Shown: positions 1-7,727 of the stretch, piece by piece
Position numbering within the stretch: the stretch's first letter is position 1
Layout: the number at the start of each line of letters is the position of its first letter
From: Stygiobacter sp043807765
GTDB taxonomy: Bacteria; Bacteroidota; Ignavibacteria; Ignavibacteriales; Melioribacteraceae
Assembly (NCBI GenBank): GCA_043807765.1
Contig: JAZDFQ010000038.1
Coordinates: 116,533 to 180,532 of the forward strand
Direction of reading: 5' to 3'
Length of the DNA: 64,000 bases
The notes under the pieces: model-generated
Database searches by the model: none
What the model saw: only the letters and a program-made list of their open reading frames with translations
What the model was told of the DNA's origin: nothing
Made by a program: the position numbers and the translations under genes

Positions 1-531
1 GATGAAAACACGCTCGAGGCATATGAAATATTGGTGAAGCGCTACAAAGATCCTCTTATGAATTTTGTTTACAGATTCGTTGGTGATCGAGATGTTTGTA
101 CCGATGTGGTTCAAGAGACCATGATCAAGTTTTACCTAAACAAAGATTCATATCGTTCTTTTGCAAAATTTTCGACTTGGATTTATACAATAGCAGCTAA
201 TCTGGCTAAGAATGAACTCAAGAGAAGAAAGAGAAGGGTGATATTTTCAATTGATAATTCTGATGACGAAAAGTCTCCTCAAATTGAAGATAAGATGTTT
301 CTTGCACCCGATAGAGCTGCCGACGGTGAGATTAGAAATGAAATTATTCAGAAAGCTTTATTGAAAGTCAAGCTGGTCTACAGAGAAGTCGTAATCTTGA
401 GAGACATTCAAGATTTGTCTTACGAAGAGATTTCGGAAATAACCGGCTTAGCAATCGGTACTGTTAAATCGAGGATTAATAGGGGAAGAATACAATTACA
501 GAAACTACTTAAGAACATTTATAAAGAGTAG
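1..531 (+). CDS. ECF RNA polymerase sigma factor, 5' end outside window
   Basis: Sigma-70 family, extracytoplasmic-function type, which directs RNA polymerase to a stress or envelope regulon. The frame is open from base 1 (it begins D-E-N-T-L-E-A-Y), so the gene starts upstream of the window; the TTG at 31 and GTG at 34 are internal. Region 2 is visible as the F-S-T-W-I-Y-T-I-A-A-N block near 175-215, followed by a basic linker. Region 4 is a helix-turn-helix with L-S-Y-E-E-I-S-E and G-T-V-K-S-R near 415-480. The next gene begins three bases after the stop and encodes a single-pass membrane protein, the usual arrangement for an ECF sigma factor and its anti-sigma factor. Which regulon it controls cannot be read from the sequence. 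Confidence 0.9.
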   Translation, partial: DENTLEAYEILVKRYKDPLMNFVYRFVGDRDVCTDVVQETMIKFYLNKDSYRSFAKFSTWIYTIAANLAKNELKRRKRRVIFSIDNSDDEKSPQIEDKMFLAPDRAADGEIRNEIIQKALLKVKLVYREVVILRDIQDLSYEEISEITGLAIGTVKSRINRGRIQLQKLLKNIYKE

Positions 532-534
532 CTT

Positions 535-1194
535 ATGAGCAAATTTTACAAAAACGAAGAAGAAAAATTTTCCAAACTTGTTTCAGATCTAAAAACGCTT
601 CCCAAGATTGAAGCACCGGATAATTTTGAATTCAATCTTATGACAAGAATTCAAAACAAAAATTTTGGTGAAATTAGAGATACAAGACCAGCGTTTAACT
701 GGTTTAAGTTTCTGGCCCCTTCAGCTGCCGTAATGGCATCCGTGCTTTTATTCTTCATTTTCTATCCGCAAAGAGAAGAAATACCAACACAAATCGCCAA
801 TCAGAAACAACTTATTGATTCGCAAGCCTTAGCTGGAAGATCTTCCGACAAGAAATTTGAATCCCTATTTAGCACAGATGATAAAAAAGCCTCTCCTAAT
901 AAGAGCGCAGAATCAAATTCAAATGTTGATCAAAACCAACTTGCCGGTAAAAGAACTTTCCCTTTAAATCAGAGAAGATCGGTATCGGTAGACGATTACA
1001 TTTCCGGAGCTAATTCAAATCAGAATCCATCTGCACGAAGCAGCATAGTAAATAGCGGCGATGAACCAATGGTTGATGGTTTTAGAGTTGAAAACAAGTT
1101 GGACAAGAAGACAATCGAAAAATTCCGTGCCGAGCTGGATTCGCTGAAAAAAGCTCAATTAAAGGCAGATTCGTTGAAAAAAGCCACAAAATAA
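535..1194 (+). CDS. Putative membrane anti-sigma factor
   Basis: A 219-residue protein with a short cytoplasmic N-terminus (about 1-57), one hydrophobic segment (about 58-77, W-F-K-F-L-A-P-S through I-F-Y-P) and a polar, low-complexity extracytoplasmic part rich in Ser, Asn, Gln and Lys. The C-terminus carries a repeated D-S-L-K-K-A pattern. I see no zinc-binding HxxxCxxC motif, so it is not a classical ZAS anti-sigma factor. The anti-sigma role is inferred from the membrane topology and from its place three bases after an ECF sigma gene, with which it is surely cotranscribed. Confidence 0.6.
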   Translation: MSKFYKNEEEKFSKLVSDLKTLPKIEAPDNFEFNLMTRIQNKNFGEIRDTRPAFNWFKFLAPSAAVMASVLLFFIFYPQREEIPTQIANQKQLIDSQALAGRSSDKKFESLFSTDDKKASPNKSAESNSNVDQNQLAGKRTFPLNQRRSVSVDDYISGANSNQNPSARSSIVNSGDEPMVDGFRVENKLDKKTIEKFRAELDSLKKAQLKADSLKKATK

Positions 1195-1277
1195 AAGCTT
1201 TTTAAAGGCTTTCGATTTGGAAAATTGGCGCATCATAAGTAAATTTCAACCCAAAATTTTAAGGAAGTGGTATTAAA

Positions 1278-1484
1278 ATGAAAGCAGGAATTCATCCAAG
1301 CTATAAGAAATGCGAAGTTACGTGTGTATGCGGAAATACATTTGTTACCCGTTCTACAGTAAGTAGCATCAAACTTGAAATTTGTTCAGCATGCCACCCA
1401 TTCTTTACCGGTAAACAAAAAATGTTGGATTCTACGGGTCGTGTTGAGAGATTCAAGAAAAAATATGGAAAGAAAGAAGCTTAA
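1278..1484 (+). CDS. rpmE: 50S ribosomal protein L31, zinc-binding type
   Basis: Small ribosomal protein of the large subunit, 68 residues, the usual length. It keeps the four-cysteine zinc ribbon (Cys16, Cys18, Cys36, Cys39) of the C+ form, and the typical H-P-F-F-T-G-K-Q segment at about 40-47. An AAGGAAG Shine-Dalgarno sequence precedes the ATG at 1260-1266. A strong terminator follows, so it is probably its own transcription unit. In many bacteria the zinc form is replaced by a cysteine-free paralogue when zinc is scarce; none is visible here. Confidence 0.95.
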   Translation: MKAGIHPSYKKCEVTCVCGNTFVTRSTVSSIKLEICSACHPFFTGKQKMLDSTGRVERFKKKYGKKEA

Positions 1485-1507
1485 TTTTCTTTTTTGTACG
1501 TAGAGCA

Positions 1508-1535
1508 GGGCTGTTGTACAGCCCTTTTGCTTTTT
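1508..1535 (+). terminator. Rho-independent terminator after rpmE
   Basis: A perfect 6-bp stem GGGCTG/CAGCCC with a 5-base loop is followed directly by TTTTGCTTTTT. It lies 23 bases after the rpmE stop and 40 bases before rsmB, on the strand of both genes. Confidence 0.9.
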
Positions 1536-1575
1536 AAATAGCAGACTTATAACGCACCTTTAAATACTGAATGAA

Positions 1576-2943
1576 ATGGAAGAAACAAACGAAAGTACCG
1601 GCTTAAATCTCTATCAAGGCGTAAGAGGTTTAGCCGTAAAAATCTTAAACCGCATAGACAGAACTGATGCCTACCTTGATAAACTTCTCGAAATTGAAAT
1701 AAAAAATTCAAATCTAATTGGAGCCGATAAAGCTCTTTTATTTGAAATTGTTCACGGTGTAACACGCTGGCAAGGTAGAATTGATTGGATTCTAACCGGT
1801 TTTTATAAAGGACAATTTTCTAAAGCTATTCCAAACGTTAAGAACGCTCTTCGTGTAGCACTGTATCAAATTTTATTTCTAGATAAAGTTCCGGATTATG
1901 CTGCTGTTAATGAAGCGGTTGATTTCGTTAAGAAACTTCAAGGACAAGCCGCCGCCGATTTAACCAACGCAATTCTTAGAAATATCATTCGAAACAAAGA
2001 GAGTATCAGATATCCTAATCCCGATGAAGACATAAATAATTATTTGAGTGCTTATTTTTCGCACCCAACTTGGTTGGTCCGAAGATGGCTTCAAAGATTT
2101 GGAAGAGAAGAAGTTGAGAAACTTCTTTTGTCAAATAATAATAAACCAACTTTGAATATTAGAATTAATAACCTTGTTACTAATGCAGTTGAAATGAGGT
2201 CGCTTCTTAATTCCGTTGAATTGAAGTTTTCTGATGGGAAGTTTTTGAAAGAGTTTATTAGGATGAATTCTCTTTCCAATATTACGGATTGGGAATATTT
2301 TGGGAAAGGATATTTTACTGTTCAAGATGAGAGCACAGGCTTTCCAATCAAATTATTAAGTGTTGCGCCCGGAATGCGGGTTTTGGATTTGTGTGCGGCT
2401 CCGGGCGGCAAGACAGCTTTCATTGCAGACGAAATGAATAATAGCGGAGAAATTGTTGCGCTGGATAAATTTGAAAGTAGATTAAAAATATTAGAAAAGA
2501 ATCTGACCAGATTAAAAGTTGCTAATGTAACTACTAAAATTATTGATGCTATGGAATTTGAAGATGAAGTTGGATTCGATAGAGTATTAATTGATGCACC
2601 TTGCAGCGGGTTAGGTACGTTAACTAAAAAGCCCGATCTTAAGTGGAAAAGAGACTTGGGAGACATTAGAAAAATCGTTAATATTCAATACGAGTTACTT
2701 CAAAAAGGAGCTTCTTTAGTTAAGATTGGCGGATTTGTTGTCTATAGTACTTGTACAATTGAGCCGGAAGAAAATTTCGAGTTGATTACAAAGTTCCTAA
2801 ATGCACATTCCAATTTCAGTCTTGTAAATGCGGGCGATCAACTTCCTAAAGAAGTTGTTGATTCAAATGGATGTGTAGCAACGCTGCCTCATGTTCACGG
2901 AGTTGATGGAGCGTTTGCTGCAAAACTTATTAGAAACAATTAA
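1576..2943 (+). CDS. rsmB: 16S rRNA (cytosine-967-C5)-methyltransferase RsmB
   Basis: A 455-residue SAM-dependent methyltransferase that makes m5C967 in 16S rRNA. The N-terminal third is a NusB-like RNA-binding helical domain (I-V-H-G-V-T-R-W-Q-G). The C-terminal Rossmann methyltransferase has the SAM-binding D-L-C-A-A-P-G-G-K-T segment. It also has both family cysteines: Cys in D-A-P-C-S-G-L-G and the nucleophile in Y-S-T-C-T-I-E-P-E-E-N. The length and domain order match RsmB rather than the shorter RsmF-like NOL1/NOP2/Sun proteins. The gene is followed by the RodZ-like gene after 9 bases and probably starts a run that continues to ligA. Confidence 0.93.
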   Translation: MEETNESTGLNLYQGVRGLAVKILNRIDRTDAYLDKLLEIEIKNSNLIGADKALLFEIVHGVTRWQGRIDWILTGFYKGQFSKAIPNVKNALRVALYQILFLDKVPDYAAVNEAVDFVKKLQGQAAADLTNAILRNIIRNKESIRYPNPDEDINNYLSAYFSHPTWLVRRWLQRFGREEVEKLLLSNNNKPTLNIRINNLVTNAVEMRSLLNSVELKFSDGKFLKEFIRMNSLSNITDWEYFGKGYFTVQDESTGFPIKLLSVAPGMRVLDLCAAPGGKTAFIADEMNNSGEIVALDKFESRLKILEKNLTRLKVANVTTKIIDAMEFEDEVGFDRVLIDAPCSGLGTLTKKPDLKWKRDLGDIRKIVNIQYELLQKGASLVKIGGFVVYSTCTIEPEENFELITKFLNAHSNFSLVNAGDQLPKEVVDSNGCVATLPHVHGVDGAFAAKLIRNN

Positions 2944-2952
2944 GATGAATAT

Positions 2953-3870
2953 ATGGCGTCTGAAGCATTATTAAATTTTGCAGAAGGACTTAGAGTAGCT
3001 AGAGAAGTTAAAGGAATTAGTATTCTCCAGATTTCTACTCGTACGAAAATTGACCCAAAGTTTTTAACCGCAATTGAAAATGGTGATTTCGAAATTCTAC
3101 CCGAATTGTATGTTCGGGCTTTTATTAAAGAATTTGCGCAAACAATTGACCTAAATCCACAAGAGACAATTCAAAAATTTGATTATGCAAAATCGGGAGA
3201 CTCGGAAAAAATTGTTGTAGCAAAAGAGCAAAACTCTAAGCCATTTGTAAAGGATGATGAAAAACCTATTGAAGAATCAATTCCGGAAAAAGTCGCTCCT
3301 CTACAAACCAAACAATTCGATTCTGTGAACGATTCAACTGCTACTGCCACAACTGAAGCACCTAAGTCTCTTATTGCAGCTAATCTGAATATAATAATGG
3401 GAGCGGCTGTACTGATAGTTGCGTTATTAGTGTTTTATTTTGCATTTTTTTATGAATCATCGCCGGAAATAATTGCGGATTCGACGGAACAAAATTCTAC
3501 AGAAATTGCAAATAGGTTTGAAGTGAAACAGCCGGAACAAACGATGGTTCAAGATTCGATACATGCGACAGTACCTGTTGTATCAGATAGTCTTCGTTTA
3601 TTAGTTCAAAACAGCGAGCAAGTTTGGATAAAAGTTCTTTGCGACGGCAAGATTAAACAGCAGGGAATTGTCCAAAAAAATTCCGTCTTAAATTTCAGAG
3701 CCCAAAAACAATTCGGAATAAGCATTGGAAATGCCGGTGTAGTGAAACTTTTCTTCAACGATAAACCGGTTCAAAATGTTGGAAGATTAGGAGAGATTAG
3801 AAATATTACGATGACACCGGATACAATTCGTTATTTAACTATTCCTCGTAATGAAAAAAAATCTCCTTAA
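2953..3870 (+). CDS. RodZ-like helix-turn-helix membrane protein
   Basis: A 305-residue protein with the RodZ layout. There is a cytoplasmic HTH domain (about 5-70; A-R-E-V-K-G-I-S-I-L-Q-I-S and Y-V-R-A-F-I-K-E-F-A), a polar linker, one transmembrane helix (about 143-168) and a periplasmic beta domain of the DUF4115 kind (about 213-300; Q-V-W-I-K-V and Q-K-Q-F-G-I-S-I-G-N). RodZ links MreB to the cell-wall elongation machinery. In many non-proteobacteria this family is annotated only as 'helix-turn-helix domain-containing protein', so the shape role is likely but not shown here. It overlaps ligA by 20 bases. Confidence 0.75.
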   Translation: MASEALLNFAEGLRVAREVKGISILQISTRTKIDPKFLTAIENGDFEILPELYVRAFIKEFAQTIDLNPQETIQKFDYAKSGDSEKIVVAKEQNSKPFVKDDEKPIEESIPEKVAPLQTKQFDSVNDSTATATTEAPKSLIAANLNIIMGAAVLIVALLVFYFAFFYESSPEIIADSTEQNSTEIANRFEVKQPEQTMVQDSIHATVPVVSDSLRLLVQNSEQVWIKVLCDGKIKQQGIVQKNSVLNFRAQKQFGISIGNAGVVKLFFNDKPVQNVGRLGEIRNITMTPDTIRYLTIPRNEKKSP

Positions 3871-5866
3871 AGAAATTGAGGAGCTTCGCTCTCTGATTAG
3901 GGAACATGATCATAATTATTTTGTTCTCAATAATCCAACCATAAGTGATTATGAATATGATCAGGTATTTAAGAGGTTATTGGATTTAGAGAAAGAAAAT
4001 CCTTCCTTAGTAAGTTCAGATTCTCCTACACAGCGCGTCGGTTCCGATCTCGTTAAAGACTTCAAATCAATTATTCATAAAACTCCAATGCTAAGTTTAG
4101 GGAATACCTACAGTGAAGAAGAGTTAATTGATTTTGATAGGCGTGTGAATGATGGTTTGCCTAAAGGTGAGATAATTGAATATGTATGCGAATTAAAGAT
4201 TGATGGTGTTTCTGTAAGTATTCATTATGAAAAAGGAATGTATTCAGTTGCTACTACTAGAGGAGATGGAACAAGTGGTGAAGATGTAACCGCGAACGTG
4301 AGAACAATACGTTCTATTCCCCTGTTATTGAAGTCAGATAAAAACTCTTCTTCGAACTTAGATGAAATCGAAGTTCGCGGCGAGATTTACATGGAATCCG
4401 AAGCGTTCCGAAAATGGAATGAGGAACGTGAGCTATCGGGCGAAAAAACATTTGCTAATCCCCGTAATACTTCTGCTGGAACTATTAAGCTGCAAGATCC
4501 AAAGTTGGTGGCGAAGCGCCCGCTTCAAATATTCACCTATTATCTATTCTCCTATAAATCTGAGCTGAGTTCGCAGATTGAAAATCTTGAGATGTTGAAA
4601 AATCTTGGTTTCCGAGTTAACGAAAATTACAAACTGTGCGGTTCGATCGAAAATGTAATAGAGTTCTGCCGTTATTGGGAAAATCACCGCGGCGAACTTC
4701 CTTATGAAATTGATGGAGTTGTAATAAAAGTAAATTCTTTGCGACATCAGAATATTCTAGGAAGCATAGCAAAATCCCCAAGATGGGCAGTAGCATTTAA
4801 GTTTAAGGCTAAACAAGCAACAACAAGACTTACTAAAATAACATGGCAAGTTGGACGCACGGGTGCGTTAACACCAGTTGCTGAACTTGAACCGGTTCTT
4901 TTAGCCGGATCAACAATTAGCCGGGCTACTTTGCATAACTACGATGAAATTTTAAGGAAAGATATTCGTGAAAATGATGTTGTTATTATCGAAAAAGGCG
5001 GTGACGTAATTCCGAAAGTTGTGTCTATTGATGTTGAATCGCGAAGCAGTATTTCAGTTAAAACAATTCCACCAAGTGTTTGTCCCGAATGCGGTTCTCA
5101 ATTATTTAAAACTGAAGAAGAAGTTGCAATTTATTGTGACAACAAAGAATGCCCTGCGCAAGTTAAAGCCAGCATAGCTCATTTTGCATCCCGGACAGCA
5201 ATGGATATTGAAGGACTTGGTGAATCTTTGGTTAATTTATTTGTTGACCTAGGCTTGCTAAAAACTTATGCTGATATATATTCATTGAGAGATCAACAAG
5301 AGGATTTGATTCAGATTGAAAGACTTGGTAAAAAAAGTGTAACAAATTTGATAGCCGCAATTGAAAAGAGTAAAGAAAAACCGTTCGATAAAGTTCTCTT
5401 CGCATTGGGGATTCGATATGTTGGTGCCGGAGCTGCAAAAAAACTAGCTGAAAGTTTTTTGACTATTGATGATTTAGCGAATGCTTCCGAAGAAATTATT
5501 GAGCAGATTCATGAGATTGGTCAAAGTATTAGCAAGAGTGTATCAAGATTTTTCTCTGATAAGCATAATGCGCAGTTGATACAAAAACTAAAAGATGCCG
5601 GATTAAATTTTACTTCTGAACCAGCAAAACTTTTATCAGAGAAATTAGCCGGAAAGTCTTTTGTGCTGACCGGAACTTTGTCTACAATGTCTAGAGAAGT
5701 AGCCAAAGAACTAATTCTGAACCATGGTGGAATAGTTACTTCTTCAGTAAGTAAAAATACCGATTATGTATTGGCTGGCGAGAGTGCCGGATCTAAACTT
5801 GATAAAGCTCTTAAGCTTGGTATTACTATATTAACAGAAGAACAATTTAATGAGTTGATTAAATAA
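3851..5866 (+). CDS. ligA: NAD-dependent DNA ligase
   Basis: Seals nicks during replication and repair using NAD+. It has 671 residues, the normal size, with all domains in order: the Ia domain with the Y-D-x-L/V-like Y-E-Y-D-Q-V segment (about 34-39), the adenylation domain with catalytic Lys116 in E-L-K-I-D-G, the OB fold (W-Q-V-G-R-T-G), a four-cysteine zinc finger (C-P-E-C-G then C-D-N-K-E-C-P), helix-hairpin-helix repeats, and a C-terminal BRCT domain (F-V-L-T-G-T-L, then N-T-D-Y-V-L-A-G). The start overlaps the preceding gene by 20 bases and the stop shares one base with the next ATG, so translation is probably coupled. Confidence 0.97.
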   Translation: MKKNLLKEIEELRSLIREHDHNYFVLNNPTISDYEYDQVFKRLLDLEKENPSLVSSDSPTQRVGSDLVKDFKSIIHKTPMLSLGNTYSEEELIDFDRRVNDGLPKGEIIEYVCELKIDGVSVSIHYEKGMYSVATTRGDGTSGEDVTANVRTIRSIPLLLKSDKNSSSNLDEIEVRGEIYMESEAFRKWNEERELSGEKTFANPRNTSAGTIKLQDPKLVAKRPLQIFTYYLFSYKSELSSQIENLEMLKNLGFRVNENYKLCGSIENVIEFCRYWENHRGELPYEIDGVVIKVNSLRHQNILGSIAKSPRWAVAFKFKAKQATTRLTKITWQVGRTGALTPVAELEPVLLAGSTISRATLHNYDEILRKDIRENDVVIIEKGGDVIPKVVSIDVESRSSISVKTIPPSVCPECGSQLFKTEEEVAIYCDNKECPAQVKASIAHFASRTAMDIEGLGESLVNLFVDLGLLKTYADIYSLRDQQEDLIQIERLGKKSVTNLIAAIEKSKEKPFDKVLFALGIRYVGAGAAKKLAESFLTIDDLANASEEIIEQIHEIGQSISKSVSRFFSDKHNAQLIQKLKDAGLNFTSEPAKLLSEKLAGKSFVLTGTLSTMSREVAKELILNHGGIVTSSVSKNTDYVLAGESAGSKLDKALKLGITILTEEQFNELIK

Positions 5867-6396
5867 TGTTTGAAGAACTGAAACGCAAATACGCTCATTT
5901 CGTTATTAGAAGGAAATATCTAAAGAAGCAGAATGAGTCTATAGAGTTTAAAAAGGCAGTGAGTAATGCCAATGAATTCTTTGTCATTTTGCCCGAATCG
6001 GAAAATGATTTTGCAAACTCACTTGAGATTATCAATTATCTTCAAATTCATAAAAAAGAAGTAACACTTTTTCTCCCAGAAGCTAGGCATAAGGAACTGC
6101 CGAATGAGAAAGATTTCAGATTTATTTCTTTTCACCCGGATCAGATTTCGAAGTTTTTTTTACCAAGGAAAAATTTGGTTTCTCGTATTTCCGATAAAAA
6201 ATTTGATGTAGTTATTGACCTTAATCGCAATGAGAATACCTTCTTTAGTGCCATTTCCTGTATTGCATCTTCGGGTCTCAAGGTTGGATTTAGAAAAAAC
6301 CGCTCCGAAGAGTACTATAATTTGCTTTTTGATAGCAAACAAACAGAGCCATTGGCAGCTTACAGCAAGTTTTTGGAACATCTTAGGATGTTTTAA
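5866..6396 (+). CDS. Short GT9-like (heptosyltransferase-related) protein of unknown function
   Basis: A 176-residue protein whose ATG overlaps the ligA stop (TAATG). The segments F-F-V-I-L-P-E-S-E-N-D-F and F-D-V-V-I-D-L-N-R-N-E-N followed by L-K-V-G-F-R resemble the core of family-9 glycosyltransferases such as ADP-heptose:LPS transferases. The protein is half their usual length (about 340 residues), and no C-terminal nucleotide-sugar domain follows in any frame. It therefore looks like a degenerate or single-domain relative, and activity as a transferase is doubtful. The call rests on weak motif similarity alone. Confidence 0.5.
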   Translation: MFEELKRKYAHFVIRRKYLKKQNESIEFKKAVSNANEFFVILPESENDFANSLEIINYLQIHKKEVTLFLPEARHKELPNEKDFRFISFHPDQISKFFLPRKNLVSRISDKKFDVVIDLNRNENTFFSAISCIASSGLKVGFRKNRSEEYYNLLFDSKQTEPLAAYSKFLEHLRMF

Positions 6397-6461
6397 TTGT
6401 ATTACATTGGGAATTCTGGGCTTTATTTGTAAATTTGTATTAAATAAAAGATAGAAAGAAA

Positions 6462-6821
6462 ATGGGCGAAAACTTTAATTACGAGCTAAAAAAGATAGGC
6501 GAAATTGCCATTTTTAAACTGAATGAGAAAAGATTCGACGCAACCATTGCCGGTTTTGTAAAAGGAGAATTTACTATTCTTCTTCATACAGAAGATGTTA
6601 GAAAGCTGATTATTGACCTCTCGGAAGTTGACTATTGTGATAGCTCGGGATTAAGCTCAATCCTACTCGCCTTCAGAATTCTCCAATCGAACGAAGGACA
6701 TATCCGTCTAGCTTCGCCTACAAAAAATGTTAAAACTCTGATTGAAATTTCTCAACTCGACCGTGTACTTACAATTTGCAACACTGTAAATGAAGCTATT
6801 AAAGATTTAGAAGCAGTTTAA
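6462..6821 (+). CDS. STAS-domain protein (anti-sigma factor antagonist family)
   Basis: A 119-residue single STAS domain. The phosphoacceptor loop is C-D-S-S-G-L-S-S (about 59-66), with Ser61 in the position phosphorylated in SpoIIAA/RsbV. Such proteins bind and neutralise an RsbW/SpoIIAB-type kinase when dephosphorylated. No kinase or phosphatase gene is next to it, so its partners would be encoded elsewhere, for example the module at 57228-64000. Confidence 0.82.
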   Translation: MGENFNYELKKIGEIAIFKLNEKRFDATIAGFVKGEFTILLHTEDVRKLIIDLSEVDYCDSSGLSSILLAFRILQSNEGHIRLASPTKNVKTLIEISQLDRVLTICNTVNEAIKDLEAV

Positions 6822-6881
6822 TATCTACTTCATTTAATTTGGGAATGCTTCCACTAACATATTTCTGTAGCAAAAACCTTG

Positions 6882-7727
6882 ATGATTGATAAGAATATTT
6901 TAAAGAAAATTAAGCTGGTTGTTTTTGATCTTGACGGAACATTGGTTAACGATCAAAACCAAATTGGTGAAGAAACCAAAAGTTTAATTAAAGAATTATC
7001 TTCACTCGATGTTCAGTTTTCAATTGCGACCGGTAGATTGCTTAGTGCGGTTACTAATCATGCCGATGAACTAGGAATTAAGATTCCACTAATTACACTT
7101 GATGGAACTTTGATTCAAAGATACCCGGGTGATAAAAGTATTTTTGAAGCACATTTGCCGAAAAAATATGTCCAGCGTGCTTTAAAGCTTGCTGATAAAT
7201 TTTTGGTGCAAGTAGCATTATGTCATGATAAAGCAATTTACTATACCGAAGAAAATGCGATATTCCCTCAGATGATGGATAAGTTTGGTGCAAAATATCA
7301 ACAAGTGTTTTCTTACGACAATTATATTGATGAAACTTTGGAAGTTGTTTTGGTTAGTGACTACAAAGAAAATGTTAAGCATATTTCCAGCAAGATGTCG
7401 TTTCCATATACTTTTGGTGTCAAAGCATCATTCTACAAATCGCAATCTCAAGGCGGCTCCTACTATTTAGAAATTAGAAAAATGGCGTGCAGCAAAGGAG
7501 ATGGATTGAAGCGATTGTTAAATCACCTTAAACTAAAAATGAGAGAGACTGCTGTTGTTGGAGATTGGTACAACGATAAATCTCTTTTCGAAAATGATTC
7601 TTTGAAAGTTGCCATGGAAAATGCCGTTCCGGAATTGAAACGTATGGCTGATTTGATATTGAAAAAAAATAATAATGAAGATGGTGTTGCTGATTTTTTG
7701 AAGATGTTACTGCTAGCAAAAAAATAA
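6882..7727 (+). CDS. Cof-type HAD phosphatase
   Basis: A 281-residue haloacid-dehalogenase hydrolase of the Cof/YidA subfamily, which dephosphorylates small sugar or nucleotide phosphates. Motif I is F-D-L-D-G-T-L with nucleophile Asp near residue 16; motif II is the A-T-G-R Ser/Thr region (S-I-A-T-G-R); motif III/IV is G-D-W-Y-N-D-K. The C2 cap lies between motifs II and III. In motif IV the usual G-D-x-x-N-D is kept as G-D-W-Y-N-D. I take the ATG at 6882 over an in-frame TTG one codon earlier. Substrate unknown. It ends directly before the next ATG. Confidence 0.87.
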   Translation: MIDKNILKKIKLVVFDLDGTLVNDQNQIGEETKSLIKELSSLDVQFSIATGRLLSAVTNHADELGIKIPLITLDGTLIQRYPGDKSIFEAHLPKKYVQRALKLADKFLVQVALCHDKAIYYTEENAIFPQMMDKFGAKYQQVFSYDNYIDETLEVVLVSDYKENVKHISSKMSFPYTFGVKASFYKSQSQGGSYYLEIRKMACSKGDGLKRLLNHLKLKMRETAVVGDWYNDKSLFENDSLKVAMENAVPELKRMADLILKKNNNEDGVADFLKMLLLAKK

